This document shows positions 9,396-20,355 of a DNA stretch of 64,000 nt, piece by piece (the first letter of the stretch is position 1; each line of letters starts with the position of its first letter). The notes under the pieces were generated by a model. The model did not search any database. It saw nothing but the letters and a program-made list of their open reading frames with translations, and was not told the origin of the DNA. The translations under genes were made by a program, and so were the position numbers. Source of the stretch: Pseudomonas xantholysinigenes (GTDB lineage: Bacteria; Pseudomonadota; Gammaproteobacteria; Pseudomonadales; Pseudomonadaceae); assembly GCF_014268885.2 (NCBI RefSeq), contig NZ_CP077095.1, positions 649,001-713,000 of the forward strand, written 5' to 3'.

Positions 9396-10412
9396 ATGAC
9401 AACTGTGCAAGAAGCCGTGCCGAACCTGATCCCGACGCAAGACGTCACCCCGCGCCCCGCGCCGAAGAAAGTCGAGGCGGGCGTGAAGCTGCGTGGCGCC
9501 GAGAAAGTCGCGCGCATCCCGGTGAAGATCATCCCCACCGAAGAACTGCCGAAGAAGCCCGACTGGATCCGCGTGCGCATCCCGGTTTCGCCGGAAGTCG
9601 ACCGCATCAAGCAACTGCTGCGCAAGCACAAGCTGCACAGCGTCTGCGAGGAGGCCTCCTGCCCGAACCTGGGCGAGTGTTTCTCCGGCGGTACCGCGAC
9701 CTTCATGATCATGGGTGATATCTGCACCCGTCGCTGCCCATTCTGCGACGTTGGCCATGGCCGACCGAAGCCACTGGACCTCGACGAGCCGAAGAACCTG
9801 GCCATCGCGATTGCCGACCTGCGCCTGAAGTACGTGGTGATCACCTCGGTAGACCGCGACGACCTGCGTGATGGCGGTGCCCAGCACTTCGCCGACTGCA
9901 TCCGCGAAATCCGCGCGCTGTCGCCGGGCGTGCAGCTGGAGACCCTGGTGCCGGACTACCGCGGCCGCATGGACGTTGCGCTGGAAATCACCGCGCAGAC
10001 CCCACCGGACGTGTTCAACCACAACCTCGAGACCGTGCCGCGCCTGTACAAGGCCGCGCGCCCGGGCTCGGACTACGACTGGTCGCTGGACCTGCTGCAG
10101 AAGTTCAAGCAGATGGTCCCGCACGTACCGACCAAGTCCGGCCTGATGCTCGGCCTGGGCGAGACCGACGAAGAGGTGATCGAGGTCATGCACCGCATGC
10201 GCGAGCACGACATCGACATGCTGACCCTCGGCCAGTACCTGCAACCGTCGCGCAACCACCTGCCGGTGCAGCGCTTCGTGCACCCGGACACCTTCGCTTG
10301 GTTCGCCGAGGAAGGCTACAAGATGGGTTTCAAGAACGTCGCCTCCGGCCCGTTGGTGCGTTCGTCGTACCACGCCGACCAGCAGGCCCACGAAGCCAAG
10401 ATCAAGCTCTGA
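9396..10412 (+). CDS. lipA: Lipoyl synthase
   Basis: LipA (338 residues) is a radical-SAM enzyme that inserts two sulfurs into protein-bound octanoate. Both iron-sulfur cluster motifs are visible: the auxiliary-cluster cysteines in [12 protein letters not shown] and the radical-SAM CxxxCxxC in CTRRCPFC. The C-terminal serine that completes the auxiliary cluster lies in the [14 protein letters not shown] segment. An N-terminal extension of about 60 residues rich in Lys/Pro/Glu is typical of pseudomonads. The gene ends shortly before a clear intrinsic terminator, closing the dacA-lip cluster. Confidence 0.96.
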   Translation: MTTVQEAVPNLIPTQDVTPRPAPKKVEAGVKLRGAEKVARIPVKIIPTEELPKKPDWIRVRIPVSPEVDRIKQLLRKHKLHSVCEEASCPNLGECFSGGTATFMIMGDICTRRCPFCDVGHGRPKPLDLDEPKNLAIAIADLRLKYVVITSVDRDDLRDGGAQHFADCIREIRALSPGVQLETLVPDYRGRMDVALEITAQTPPDVFNHNLETVPRLYKAARPGSDYDWSLDLLQKFKQMVPHVPTKSGLMLGLGETDEEVIEVMHRMREHDIDMLTLGQYLQPSRNHLPVQRFVHPDTFAWFAEEGYKMGFKNVASGPLVRSSYHADQQAHEAKIKL

Positions 10413-10430
10413 AGCGAGCTTGAGCGAGAC

Positions 10431-10470
10431 ATGCCGATGCGCGCTGGAAAGCGGCATCGGCATTTTTTTT
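10431..10470 (+). terminator. Intrinsic terminator after lipA
   Basis: A perfect ten-base stem (ATGCCGATGC / GCATCGGCAT) closes a 12-base loop and runs straight into eight T residues. It lies 18 bases after the lipA stop on the coding strand, so it probably ends the ybeD-lipB-lipA transcript. Confidence 0.9.
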
Positions 10471-10511
10471 GAGCTACAAGTTTCAAGCGACAAGCTGCAA
10501 GGAGTGGCGTG

Positions 10512-11450
10512 ATGAATTGCCTGGAAACTGCCGATTACCTGTTGCCCAAGGCCCTGCCTGGCAACGCCCGCTTCGCCATCATCGCCCCGGCCGGGCCGGC
10601 GCGGCTGGATATCGACAAGGCTCGCCTGTGGTTCGAAAACCGTGGCCAGCAGTGCCGTATCTACCCTGGTGTGCTGCAGGCGGACGGGTACCTTGCCGGC
10701 AGCGACGAGCAGCGCCTGCTTGACCTGCACGATGCGTTCAGCGCCCCGGACATCGACGCCATCCTGTGCATGCGCGGCGGTTACGGCAGCATGCGCCTGC
10801 TGGACCGGATCGACTTCCAACTGATCCGCCGCCATCCCAAGCCGCTGGTGGGCTACAGCGATATCACCGCCCTGCATTCGGCGCTCCACCGGCATGCCGG
10901 GTTGATCACCTTCCATGGCGCCATGCTCAATGCCGACCTGCTGGGCGGCAAGCAGGAGCCGACCGTTCGTTCACTGTTCGAGCAGCTTGGCGGGCAGTTG
11001 ACGGCGGGGGACGAGATCGTTCATCCGGCAGCTTACCCGCTGACCAGCGTGGTGCCGGGCACGGCCAGTGGCAAGCTGGTTGGCGGCAACCTGTCGTTGC
11101 TCGGCTCCACGCTGGGGACGCTGGCGGAAATCGATACCCAGGACAGCATCCTGTTCATCGAGGACGTCAACGAGCCGCTGTACCGGGTCGACCGCCTGCT
11201 GACGCAATTGCGCCTGGCCGGCAAGCTGCAAGGGGTGCGTGGCGTGCTGGTGGGGGATTTTGCCGGGATCTCGGTGGCGGCCATGACGCCGTTGCTGCTG
11301 GATACCTTCGGGCCGCTCGGGGTGCCGGTGCTGGCCGGGTGGCGCAGTGGGCATTGTGATCCGAATGTGTGCCTGCCGTTGGGGGCAAGCGTACGACTGG
11401 ATACCGAAGAGCAGAGTCTGGTGCTATTGCAGGACCTGTTCAGAGTTTGA
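10512..11450 (+). CDS. ldcA: Muramoyltetrapeptide (LD-) carboxypeptidase
   Basis: LdcA (312 residues, peptidase family S66) removes the terminal D-Ala from tetrapeptides during cytosolic peptidoglycan recycling. The nucleophile serine lies in the MRGGYGSMRLLD motif and the acid/base glutamate in FIEDVNEPLYRVDRLL. The GWRSGHCDPNVCLPLG segment near the end carries the histidine of the triad. The ATG is chosen because AAGGAG lies about nine bases upstream; a GTG three bases earlier is the alternative. Function fits the wall genes upstream, but the terminator after lipA shows it is a separate transcription unit. Confidence 0.92.
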   Translation: MNCLETADYLLPKALPGNARFAIIAPAGPARLDIDKARLWFENRGQQCRIYPGVLQADGYLAGSDEQRLLDLHDAFSAPDIDAILCMRGGYGSMRLLDRIDFQLIRRHPKPLVGYSDITALHSALHRHAGLITFHGAMLNADLLGGKQEPTVRSLFEQLGGQLTAGDEIVHPAAYPLTSVVPGTASGKLVGGNLSLLGSTLGTLAEIDTQDSILFIEDVNEPLYRVDRLLTQLRLAGKLQGVRGVLVGDFAGISVAAMTPLLLDTFGPLGVPVLAGWRSGHCDPNVCLPLGASVRLDTEEQSLVLLQDLFRV

Positions 11451-11456
11451 GATCGC

Positions 11457-11553
11457 CGGGGCTGCTTTGCAGCCCTTTCGCGACACGAGGCCGCTTCAGG
11501 GGATCGCACTCTCCTGTAGGAGCGGCCTCGTGCCGCGAAAGGGGGGCGAAGCG
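11457..11553. repeat. REP doublet (inverted pair)
   Basis: Two REP units face each other: CTTTCGCGACACGAGGCCGCT on the left and AGCGGCCTCGTGCCGCGAAAG on the right, separated by about 20 bases. This is the pseudomonad REP pair found between genes throughout the window. It follows ldcA and may act as a transcript end or mRNA stabiliser. Confidence 0.8.
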
Positions 11554-11571
11554 CCCTCTGTGTTCTTTAGC

Positions 11572-11690
11572 GTGTGCGTCAAATAGCCATCGGCCGGCCA
11601 GCCCTGCGCCTGCTGCGCATTGCGGATTGCCTGCCTCATGCCCATTTGCATTGAGCCGCGTCTGCGATTCGACCCGCTCGCTGCACCTAC
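11572..11690 (-). pseudogene. Decayed 3' copy of the lytic transglycosylase at 13596-14912
   Basis: Reading leftward, one frame gives SERVESQTRLNANGHEAGNP and a shifted frame gives QAIRNAQQAQGWPADGY. Together these mirror the C-terminal peptidoglycan-binding end of the gene at 13596-14912 (SERIELQNLLNASGHEAGNP, KAIRNAQQGQGWPADGY). Relative to that gene about 37 bases are missing in the middle. Both copies lie in the same orientation and bracket the AT-rich insert. It is plainly non-functional. Whether it marks the insertion that brought in the AT-rich genes or an old tandem duplication cannot be decided here. Confidence 0.75.
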
Positions 11691-11950
11691 GCAACATCGC
11701 GCAGATGCTGACGCTGTTCGCTTTGCCGAACCTGTGGATGGCACACCGACATTTGTTGACGTGCGCAGAAGAGGTGCGCGCGTAATGCAGGAAATGGCGG
11801 TTGCGAAGTGGTCGAAGGGCCCGAAAAACAGGGAATGCTGATCAGGTCTCAACGTACGTTGTTTTTGAAGTGTTGGCTGCTCGATAGTCGGAAAATATCT
11901 GGTTATTTCAGTGCATCCCTAACGATTAGCTGGAGGTATACATTTTTGCA
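11691..11950. other. AT-rich spacer, no gene seen
   Basis: Base composition falls sharply to the right of the transglycosylase remnant. No reading frame with a ribosome binding site or recognisable product is visible in this stretch. It forms the left part of the accessory insert. Confidence 0.5.
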
Positions 11951-12241
11951 TTACCAGGAAATAAAGCCAGGATATTTAAAGCTTCCATAATAAACCTCTC
12001 TCGCTGTATAGGTACTATAATAATTATACTGCGATACGAATTCCGCTAGCACACCAATCTCTTTGCCTACGATGCCTTTAACATGACTTAAAAGCTGATT
12101 GGGCAGCAAGATTCTATAATAACGATCAGTGGTGTTTGTTTTTGCCGTCGCCAACATTACCCCACCGATATCCTCGTCAACTGATAGCGTCCACATGCTG
12201 AAATTCAAAAAATGTAACTTGTCAGTTGCTATTTCACTCAT
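11951..12241 (-). CDS. Hypothetical protein, AT-rich accessory gene
   Basis: I do not recognise this 96-residue protein. It is predicted soluble, with no signal peptide or membrane helix, and rich in Tyr, Thr and hydrophobics (YYRILLPNQLLSHVKGIVG, FVSQYNYYSTYT). An AAGGAG box lies seven bases before the ATG, which supports translation. GC is far below the flanking genes, suggesting acquisition. It is transcribed away from the halovibrin-like gene about 430 bases to its right. A partner or immunity role for that secreted protein is possible but is only a guess from position. Confidence 0.6.
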   Translation of the reverse strand: MSEIATDKLHFLNFSMWTLSVDEDIGGVMLATAKTNTTDRYYRILLPNQLLSHVKGIVGKEIGVLAEFVSQYNYYSTYTAREVYYGSFKYPGFISW

Positions 12242-12674
12242 GTTGAAACTCCTTTTGTTTGATCAGGCTCAACTACATAGCTACAGAGTACAGGTGCTAA
12301 AAAAAATAAAAACTGATAATTTTGCCAGGTGGCGCTCGTTGGAATTGTGGGCGACAATCAATATCATTTGTTTTGGATGTTTTGGAACACGAGACCTTTC
12401 CATTCAACACCATTGCTCCTCACCCCCGGCAATAGCTCTTGGCGATGGATAATGCGTCGCTCCGGCGGCCTGAGCTATGGAAATCATTGCCTTCAAGAAA
12501 TTCTGAAGAGGACGTCCAGATTTGGCAAAATGCCTGATCTCAACCGCCGAGACGCCTGATGGAGCAGATGGCCCTCGCAAATGACCTGATAATACTGCTA
12601 GTTGTACTCAATCTGTGTTTGCTGATACTTCTGCCGAAAATCGCGCATTGTCGTCAAACTCAAGGAGGCAGGTC
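12242..12674. other. Divergent AT-rich intergenic region, no gene seen
   Basis: About 430 bases separate the divergent 96-residue ORF and the halovibrin-like gene. It is AT-rich at the left and must hold both promoters. One rightward frame contains protein-like text (NTRPFHSTPLLLTPGN) but has no start with a ribosome binding site, so it may be gene debris. Confidence 0.45.
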
Positions 12675-13586
12675 ATGTGGCTCAACGGTGGGTGTATGCG
12701 GGTGTTGCTATCTTTGGCTTTTTTGCTGAGCCTCGGGTCCCCTAGGGCGGAAGCCTTTCTGCAGCAGCAAGGCGAGGAAGTGGCTGCAAGATTGACTGCT
12801 CGCTTTGATGATGTAAGAGCAGATTGTGGGAGTCCTTCCAGGCCGGCATTTTTGTGCTCAGGTGTAATAATCAGAGCGACTGAGTACAGTGGAAATTTTG
12901 ATTTTTGGAATCCAAGTCCAGGTTCTAAGTATCGGGGTGGAGTTTCATTTTCCTATCTGCGCAGCGGTTCTGTATTTGTAAAAGGGATGCCTGGATTGGT
13001 TAAGGACTTTATTGCAATGCCGCCAATGGCGGGCGCAGTGGTAAGCCCTTTCAAATATGTATGCGTATTTCCGGTCGATGCGGCAACTGACCTAAGGTCA
13101 GACAGAGGTTGTGGTATGGTTAATGGTGATCTCTCAAGCAGATACTGTAGCTCTCAAGGGATTGTCAGCGCAGAACAATATGTCGGGAAGTATTACGCTG
13201 ATATGTGGAGCGGTTTCAATCCTAAGCACAAGCAGTGTAGCTTTGATGTCCGGGAGGGGTCGCCAAACTCTGCGAATTCTTTTTATCAGAACTTGAAGGC
13301 AATAGCGGGTGTCAATTATCTTGATCCTCATTGTGATGAGAATGAGATGGTGGCGATGACGTGGTCAGATAATATTCCAAGTCAGCTGCCTATCGAAGCG
13401 CTGTTTTATTTCAATAGATCAGGTCGGGATAACTCTTTGGCTGTAAGTTATGCCCAGTACGACCAGCGCAGGTTCAAGGCTGAGACCGGAAAGTTCCTCC
13501 CGATCATCAGCCTTCGACTACCAAACCACTACAGTGGGCGTGCCACTTTTATGTACTTTACGAGCGATCAAGCAATCACTGAGTGA
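12675..13586 (+). CDS. Secreted halovibrin-like (HvnC-type) protein
   Basis: This 303-residue exported protein resembles the halovibrin (Hvn) family as I remember it. Shared features are the early TARFDDVRADCGSPSRPAFLCSG block, the NPSPGSKYRGGVSFSYLR block, FDVREGSPNSANSFYQ, and a YDQRRFKAETGKFLPIISL ending. Halovibrins of Vibrio fischeri are secreted enzymes reported to act on NAD. Catalysis is not shown here. The ATG is preceded by AAGGAGG and gives a signal peptide (MRVLLSLAFLLSLGSPRAEA from the second Met). Paired cysteines fit an extracytoplasmic fold. Low GC marks it as acquired. The family call is moderate and the activity is unproven. Confidence 0.6.
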   Translation: MWLNGGCMRVLLSLAFLLSLGSPRAEAFLQQQGEEVAARLTARFDDVRADCGSPSRPAFLCSGVIIRATEYSGNFDFWNPSPGSKYRGGVSFSYLRSGSVFVKGMPGLVKDFIAMPPMAGAVVSPFKYVCVFPVDAATDLRSDRGCGMVNGDLSSRYCSSQGIVSAEQYVGKYYADMWSGFNPKHKQCSFDVREGSPNSANSFYQNLKAIAGVNYLDPHCDENEMVAMTWSDNIPSQLPIEALFYFNRSGRDNSLAVSYAQYDQRRFKAETGKFLPIISLRLPNHYSGRATFMYFTSDQAITE

Positions 13587-13595
13587 GTGATACTG

Positions 13596-14912
13596 TCACT
13601 GCCCACGCAGCGCATTTAGCAACTTGTGCGTCGGGTACCCGTCAGCCGGCCAGCCTTGGCCCTGTTGCGCATTGCGAATGGCCTTGCGGGTATTGGCGCC
13701 GATGATGCCATCGGGGTTACCCGCCTCGTGCCCGCTGGCGTTGAGCAGGTTTTGCAGTTCGATCCGCTCGCTGCGGCTCAAGGGCAAGTCTTCCTTCGGC
13801 CAGCTGCCGGCAATGAACCCCCAGCCATAGAAGCGCTCGCCCAGCAGGCTCACGGCCAGTGCATAGGACGACGAATTGTTGTACTTGAGGATCGCGCGGA
13901 AGTTGTCCAGCACCAGGAAGGCCGGGCCCCGGGCTCCGGCGGGCAGCAGCAGGGCGGCGGACAGCTGGTTGCTGCCGGCAGGCAGCTGCGTGCCCGCAGG
14001 CAATTTCACGCCCAGTTGCAGCCATTCGCTGACGCTCTTTCGCTGGCTGCCGTCAGCCAGCCACCAGTCGAAGCCGGCCGGCACCTGAACCTCGAAGCCC
14101 CAGGGTTGGCCGCGCTTCCAGCCGGATGCCTGCAGGTAGTGCGCGGTGGAGGCCAGGGCGTCGGCGGTGCTGTTCCAGATATCGCGGCGTCCATCGCCGT
14201 CGAAATCCACGGCATGGGTGAGATAGGTGGTGGGGATGAACTGGGTCTGGCCCATGGCGCCGGCCCATGAACCGCGCATGGCGTCGGGCTGGATATCGCC
14301 GTTCTGCAGGATCTGCAGGGCGGCGATCAGCTGGTCCTGGGCGAACTGGGGGCGGCGGCCTTCGTAGGCCAGGGTGGCCAGCGAGCGGATCACCGACTTG
14401 CTGCCCTGGAACTGACCGAAGTTGCTCTCCATGCCCCATACCGAGACCAGGACCTGGCGGTCGACACCGTAGCGCTGTTCGATGCGGGTCAACAGTTCGG
14501 CGTTCTGCTCAAGCAGTTTCTTGCCGTTGCGCACGCGCAGTGGCGACAAGGCGCCGTCGAGGTATTCCCAGACCGGGCGGGTGAATTCGGGTTGGCTGCG
14601 GTCGGCCTTGATCACGTCCATGTCCGGGGTTACACCGAGGAACGCGCGATCGAACAGGTTGGCGCTGATGCCGGCCTGCAGGGCTTGCTGGCGGAAGCCC
14701 GCCTGCCATTGGGCGAAGGTCTGCAGGGGCTGGATTTCGTTGCTGACATCGGGCGTGGCGGACGGCAGCGTGACCACCGGGGCAGGCTGGGCGGGAGCCA
14801 GCGGCAGGGCATCGGCGGCGGTGGGTTTCTCGGCGCAGGCAACGAGCAGGATGAAGCTGGTGGCTGCGATCAGCTGGCGCGGTTGCCAGCGTGGAGTGGG
14901 ACGAGAGGGCAT
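13596..14912 (-). CDS. Lytic transglycosylase lipoprotein with peptidoglycan-binding domain (MltB family)
   Basis: This 438-residue protein is a second MltB/SltB-type lytic transglycosylase. The N-terminus carries a lipoprotein signal with LLVAC and lipidated C26. The SLT family 3 domain has the catalytic glutamate in VSVWGMESNFGQFQGS, then SWAGAMGQTQFIPTTY and the FDGDGRRDIWNS loop. The last 60 residues form a PG_binding_1 domain (LQNLLNASGHEAGNPDGIIG, KAIRNAQQGQGWPADGY). It is distinct from the mltB near 5 kb, which lacks the lipobox and the binding domain. A broken copy of its 3' end sits about 1.9 kb to the left. Confidence 0.9.
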   Translation of the reverse strand: MPSRPTPRWQPRQLIAATSFILLVACAEKPTAADALPLAPAQPAPVVTLPSATPDVSNEIQPLQTFAQWQAGFRQQALQAGISANLFDRAFLGVTPDMDVIKADRSQPEFTRPVWEYLDGALSPLRVRNGKKLLEQNAELLTRIEQRYGVDRQVLVSVWGMESNFGQFQGSKSVIRSLATLAYEGRRPQFAQDQLIAALQILQNGDIQPDAMRGSWAGAMGQTQFIPTTYLTHAVDFDGDGRRDIWNSTADALASTAHYLQASGWKRGQPWGFEVQVPAGFDWWLADGSQRKSVSEWLQLGVKLPAGTQLPAGSNQLSAALLLPAGARGPAFLVLDNFRAILKYNNSSSYALAVSLLGERFYGWGFIAGSWPKEDLPLSRSERIELQNLLNASGHEAGNPDGIIGANTRKAIRNAQQGQGWPADGYPTHKLLNALRGQ

Positions 14913-14974
14913 GCACAGATCCAGAATTGCAGGTCAGGTGCCGACCATACCATGCTTGCGGCTTTCATGCCTTT

Positions 14975-15139
14975 TCAGGCCGCCATAAAGCAGGAAGCCT
15001 CCCAATCTCTCGATTGGAAGGCTTCGCGGCGGTAGCTGCCTTTGCCTTTTCCGGCTCGTTCCTGGCGGCAGCGGAACAAGGGTTGGGCGATGATCGACTT
15101 GGCCTTGTTGGGGCCGTGCTGTTTCGGCTTTTTGCTCAT
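14975..15139 (-). CDS. arfA: Alternative ribosome-rescue factor A
   Basis: This short gene encodes 54 residues. It matches ArfA, which recruits RF2 to ribosomes stalled on non-stop mRNA when trans-translation fails. The diagnostic pattern is present: Lys-rich N-terminus (MSKKPKQHGPNKAKSI), then PLFRCRQERAGKGKGSY and a downstream W-E-A-S. As in other arfA genes, a strong stem-loop lies near the 3' end of the coding sequence, so the normal transcript may be cut into a non-stop form that tmRNA keeps silent. It lies between the lipoprotein transglycosylase and holA, all leftward. Confidence 0.9.
   Translation of the reverse strand: MSKKPKQHGPNKAKSIIAQPLFRCRQERAGKGKGSYRREAFQSRDWEASCFMAA
14995..15024 (-). 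promoter_or_regulatory. Intragenic arfA hairpin (probable RNase III or termination site)
   Basis: In the arfA mRNA the arms AAGCCU-U-CCAAUC and GAUUGG-G-AGGCUU pair over 13 positions with one U-G wobble and a GAGA tetraloop. The hairpin covers codons for about residues 39-48, just before the last few residues. In E. coli, cleavage or termination at an equivalent hairpin yields non-stop arfA mRNA, and its truncated product is the active form when tmRNA is absent. The structure is read directly; the function is by analogy. Confidence 0.75.
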
Positions 15140-15282
15140 GGTGTGGTTCCCAGGTTGGATGAACGCGGGGCGGACTTTATGGCTTGGGGCGGGCTGCGGC
15201 CAATTGATTGTGTTTATGACTGGAACCTTGGGCTCATCGAGATTCCTGTGGGGGCAGGTGTCACGGTGGGTGGCACGGGCTT

Positions 15283-15313
15283 GGCCCGCGTTCGCGGGTA
15301 AACCCGTTCCCAC
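15283..15313. repeat. Single REP-like element
   Basis: A lone REP half (GCCCGCGTTCGCGGGTAAACCCGTTCCCACC) lies between arfA and the holA stop. It belongs to the same family as the perfect palindrome at 25994-26077. Confidence 0.65.
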
Positions 15314-15324
15314 CTCGGCCACGG

Positions 15325-16362
15325 TCACTCTGGAGGGAGAGCCAGTCTTTGGCCGGCCATCAACAGCGACAGGCGCGACAAACCTGTCCAGGGCGAGCCA
15401 TCGGCCTGCCCCTTGATCTGCGCATCGATACGCTGGGCATCTTGCAGCAACTGCGCCCAGCGCTGCGCCGAGAGGCGCTGCAGTGCTTTGCTGACCAGTG
15501 GTCGGCGCTTGTCCCACACCGGTGGCCGGGCCTGGCTGAACGCCTTGTCCAGCGGCACACCTTGGGAAAACTGCTGGGCGAGGCCGGCCAGCAGGCGCAG
15601 CTCGCGGGCCAGCGCCCAAAGAATCACGGGCGGTTCCACGCCCTCGCCGCGCAACCCCTCGAGCATGCGCAGGGCGTGTGCCGCCTCGCCATTGAGGATC
15701 GCGTCGACCAGCCCGAACACGTCGAAACGCGCGCTGTCGGCCACGGCTGCCTGCACGGTCTCGACGGTGATCTGGTTGCCTTCGGCGAGCAGCTTGAGCT
15801 TTTCGATTTCCTGGGCGGCGGCCAGCAGGTTGCCTTCGACCCGCGCGGCGATCAGGTCGACCGCGTCGCGTTGGGCCGACAGCCCGGCCTGGGACAGGCG
15901 CTGGTTGATCCACTGCGGCAGTTGCTGGGCGTCCACCGGCCAGATCTGGATGAACTGGCACTGGCCGCCTTCGATCAGTGCTTTGCCCCACTTGGTCTTT
16001 TGCGCGCTGCCGTCGAGCTTGGGCAGGCTGATCAGCAGCAGGGTGTCCTCGGCGGGCTTGGCGCAATATTCGATCAGCGCGGCGGCGCCTTTGTCGCCGG
16101 GCTTGCCGGAGGGCAGGCGCAGTTCCAGCAGGCGGCGCTGGGCGAACAGAGACAGACTGGCGCCGGCCAGCAGTAGGTTGCCCCAGTCGAAGTTGGCATC
16201 GGCGCTGAACACCTGGCGCTCATCGTAGCCTTGCTGGCGCGCCGCGGTGCGGATGGCGTCGGCGGCTTCCTGGCACAGCAGCGGGTCGTCGCCGCTGACG
16301 ATATAGACAGGCGCAAGGCTGCCTTGCAGGTGTTTGTTGAGTTGGGCGGGGGCGAGCTTCAT
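15325..16362 (-). CDS. holA: DNA polymerase III subunit delta
   Basis: HolA (345 residues) is the clamp-loader subunit that opens the beta sliding clamp. The N-terminus MKLAPAQLNKHLQGSLAPVYIVSGDDPLLCQEA is typical, and the RRLLELRLPSGKPGDKGAAAL region carries the delta-fold core. The C-terminal helical collar domain (ILWALARELRLLAGLAQQ onward) is complete. It follows lptE on the same strand with a 37-base gap holding a small palindrome, as in most gammaproteobacteria (leuS-lptE-holA). Confidence 0.94.
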   Translation of the reverse strand: MKLAPAQLNKHLQGSLAPVYIVSGDDPLLCQEAADAIRTAARQQGYDERQVFSADANFDWGNLLLAGASLSLFAQRRLLELRLPSGKPGDKGAAALIEYCAKPAEDTLLLISLPKLDGSAQKTKWGKALIEGGQCQFIQIWPVDAQQLPQWINQRLSQAGLSAQRDAVDLIAARVEGNLLAAAQEIEKLKLLAEGNQITVETVQAAVADSARFDVFGLVDAILNGEAAHALRMLEGLRGEGVEPPVILWALARELRLLAGLAQQFSQGVPLDKAFSQARPPVWDKRRPLVSKALQRLSAQRWAQLLQDAQRIDAQIKGQADGSPWTGLSRLSLLMAGQRLALPPE

Positions 16363-16371
16363 GGCGAAGGG

Positions 16372-16392
16372 CGGGGCACCTCAGGTGCCCCG
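16372..16392. promoter_or_regulatory. Palindrome between lptE and holA
   Basis: CGGGGCACCT and AGGTGCCCCG form a perfect ten-base inverted repeat around one base, placed after the lptE stop and just before the holA start. It may be an attenuating or processing hairpin in the leuS-lptE-holA mRNA. It also leaves holA without an obvious ribosome binding site. Confidence 0.45.
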
Positions 16393-16399
16393 TTCGGGC

Positions 16400-17005
16400 T
16401 CAGCGAGCCGGGATTTCCATGGGCGACTGCTGGGGCGTCTCGTCCTGGACACGCTGGGCTTCACGCAGGGCGCGGGCCTCGGCCTCGGCACGCTCGTTGG
16501 CCTTGCGTTGCAGGTCGTCCAGGTGCGCCGGGGTCAGTTGCTGCAGGCGGGCCATCATGCCTTGCACCAGGTCGCGACGCATCTCTTCGCGAACCTGCGT
16601 GGCTTCCTGGCCGGAGCCGTTGACGTTGTTGCCGTCGTAGACGTAGTACTTCTGCACTTGCAGCTTGTCTTCAAGCAGCAGGGTGTCGTTCTGGCCTTCC
16701 AGCGCATAGTTCAGCACGGTGGTCAGCTCGTACTCCGCCGAGCGGTTGCCGCCGGTGTAGGTCGCCGAGCGCTGGGTTTCCTGCTCGTTGGTCAGCACCA
16801 GTTTGTAGGGGGCCGAGGCATACAGCTTGACGCCGCTGCTTTCCAGGGCGCGGCGCAGCTGCATGACCGTGGGGCCATACTGGTTGCGGGCGCTGAGGTT
16901 CAGTTCCTTGATGCTCAGTTCGTTGGTGCCGGTGCCGCGCAGCTGGAAACCGCAGGCGCTGAGCATGACGGCCAGGCCCATTACCAGCAGATTGCGTTTG
17001 ATCAT
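16400..17005 (-). CDS. lptE: LPS assembly lipoprotein LptE
   Basis: LptE (201 residues) is the outer-membrane lipoprotein that plugs the LptD barrel and helps deliver lipopolysaccharide to the cell surface. The signal peptide ends in LSAC with lipidated C18, followed by GFQLRGTG, the conserved start of the mature protein. The middle keeps the alternating strands of the family (PYKLVLTNEQETQRSATY, SAEYELTTVLNYAL). The C-terminal 40 residues are a charged Glu/Arg/Ala helix, longer than in E. coli. It lies between leuS and holA and is probably co-transcribed. Confidence 0.93.
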   Translation of the reverse strand: MIKRNLLVMGLAVMLSACGFQLRGTGTNELSIKELNLSARNQYGPTVMQLRRALESSGVKLYASAPYKLVLTNEQETQRSATYTGGNRSAEYELTTVLNYALEGQNDTLLLEDKLQVQKYYVYDGNNVNGSGQEATQVREEMRRDLVQGMMARLQQLTPAHLDDLQRKANERAEAEARALREAQRVQDETPQQSPMEIPAR

Positions 17006-17066
17006 GTTGTAGCTCCCTCGTGGACCGATTACGCCCGCCTGCGCACCGCGCCGGCGGGCGTTGCCA

Positions 17067-19685
<2,619 letters not shown>

Positions 19686-19912
19686 TTAAGGGATAAGAGA
19701 CATGTTCCAGGCAGCGCGACCTCGCTGCGTCCGGCACTCCGGTGTCGTGTAAGAGTGAACGCCGTAGCATACATGAGCGCCGCGCGTCGTGGGAAACCCA
19801 GTTTGCATCGGTGGGCGCGCGGGCCGTTGGTCGCGGCGCCGGGTCGCTTTTGCGAGTGACGCTAAGCTCATTTGTGGGGGGGAGATATTCTTACCTTCAA
19901 TGAGGTGAACGG

Positions 19913-20227
19913 ATGGGAGAGTCGCAGCTAACCACAAGCACACCGGAGCTTTACGAGCGCCTGATCGACCGCCTGGGCCTGGCATTGGAAGTGGCCAGGA
20001 CCTCGGTCAGATTGCGCGACGAGATGCCCGCCGAACTGGAGTTGCGTGGCCTGAGCCATGCCGAGTTCGAAGTGATCAAGGCCTACCTGGAAACCCTTCC
20101 AGAGGGCCGTTTTGCCAGCGCCGGCGCTTATCCGCAGCCGCAACCGTCTTCGGCCAGAATCGTCTGGCTCAAGGACCGCAAGCGTTCCGCCGCCGCAGCA
20201 AGCGCGCGGACGCTGCCGTCCCGATAA
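19913..20227 (+). CDS. Hypothetical protein, conserved position next to leuS
   Basis: This 104-residue protein has no family I can name with certainty. Its first 75 residues are acidic and helical (LYERLIDRLGLALEVARTSV, ELRGLSHAEFEVIKAYLETL), and the tail is basic and Arg/Ala-rich (WLKDRKRSAAAASA). No signal peptide or membrane segment is visible. GAGGTGA lies about seven bases before the ATG. It is divergent from leuS and precedes the YdcF-like gene by about 130 bases. Codon use is like the core genes, so it is probably a lineage-conserved small protein. Confidence 0.7.
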   Translation: MGESQLTTSTPELYERLIDRLGLALEVARTSVRLRDEMPAELELRGLSHAEFEVIKAYLETLPEGRFASAGAYPQPQPSSARIVWLKDRKRSAAAASARTLPSR

Positions 20228-20355
20228 TCGATCAGGGTTGTGTCAGCAGTTAACCAATCGTCGGTACTACACATTTACCTACATCGATCGGCGCCGGTTG
20301 CCCTTGAGGCCCGGTGCCGATCCTCTTAGGCTGCATGCCTTCCACGGAGGTGTGC

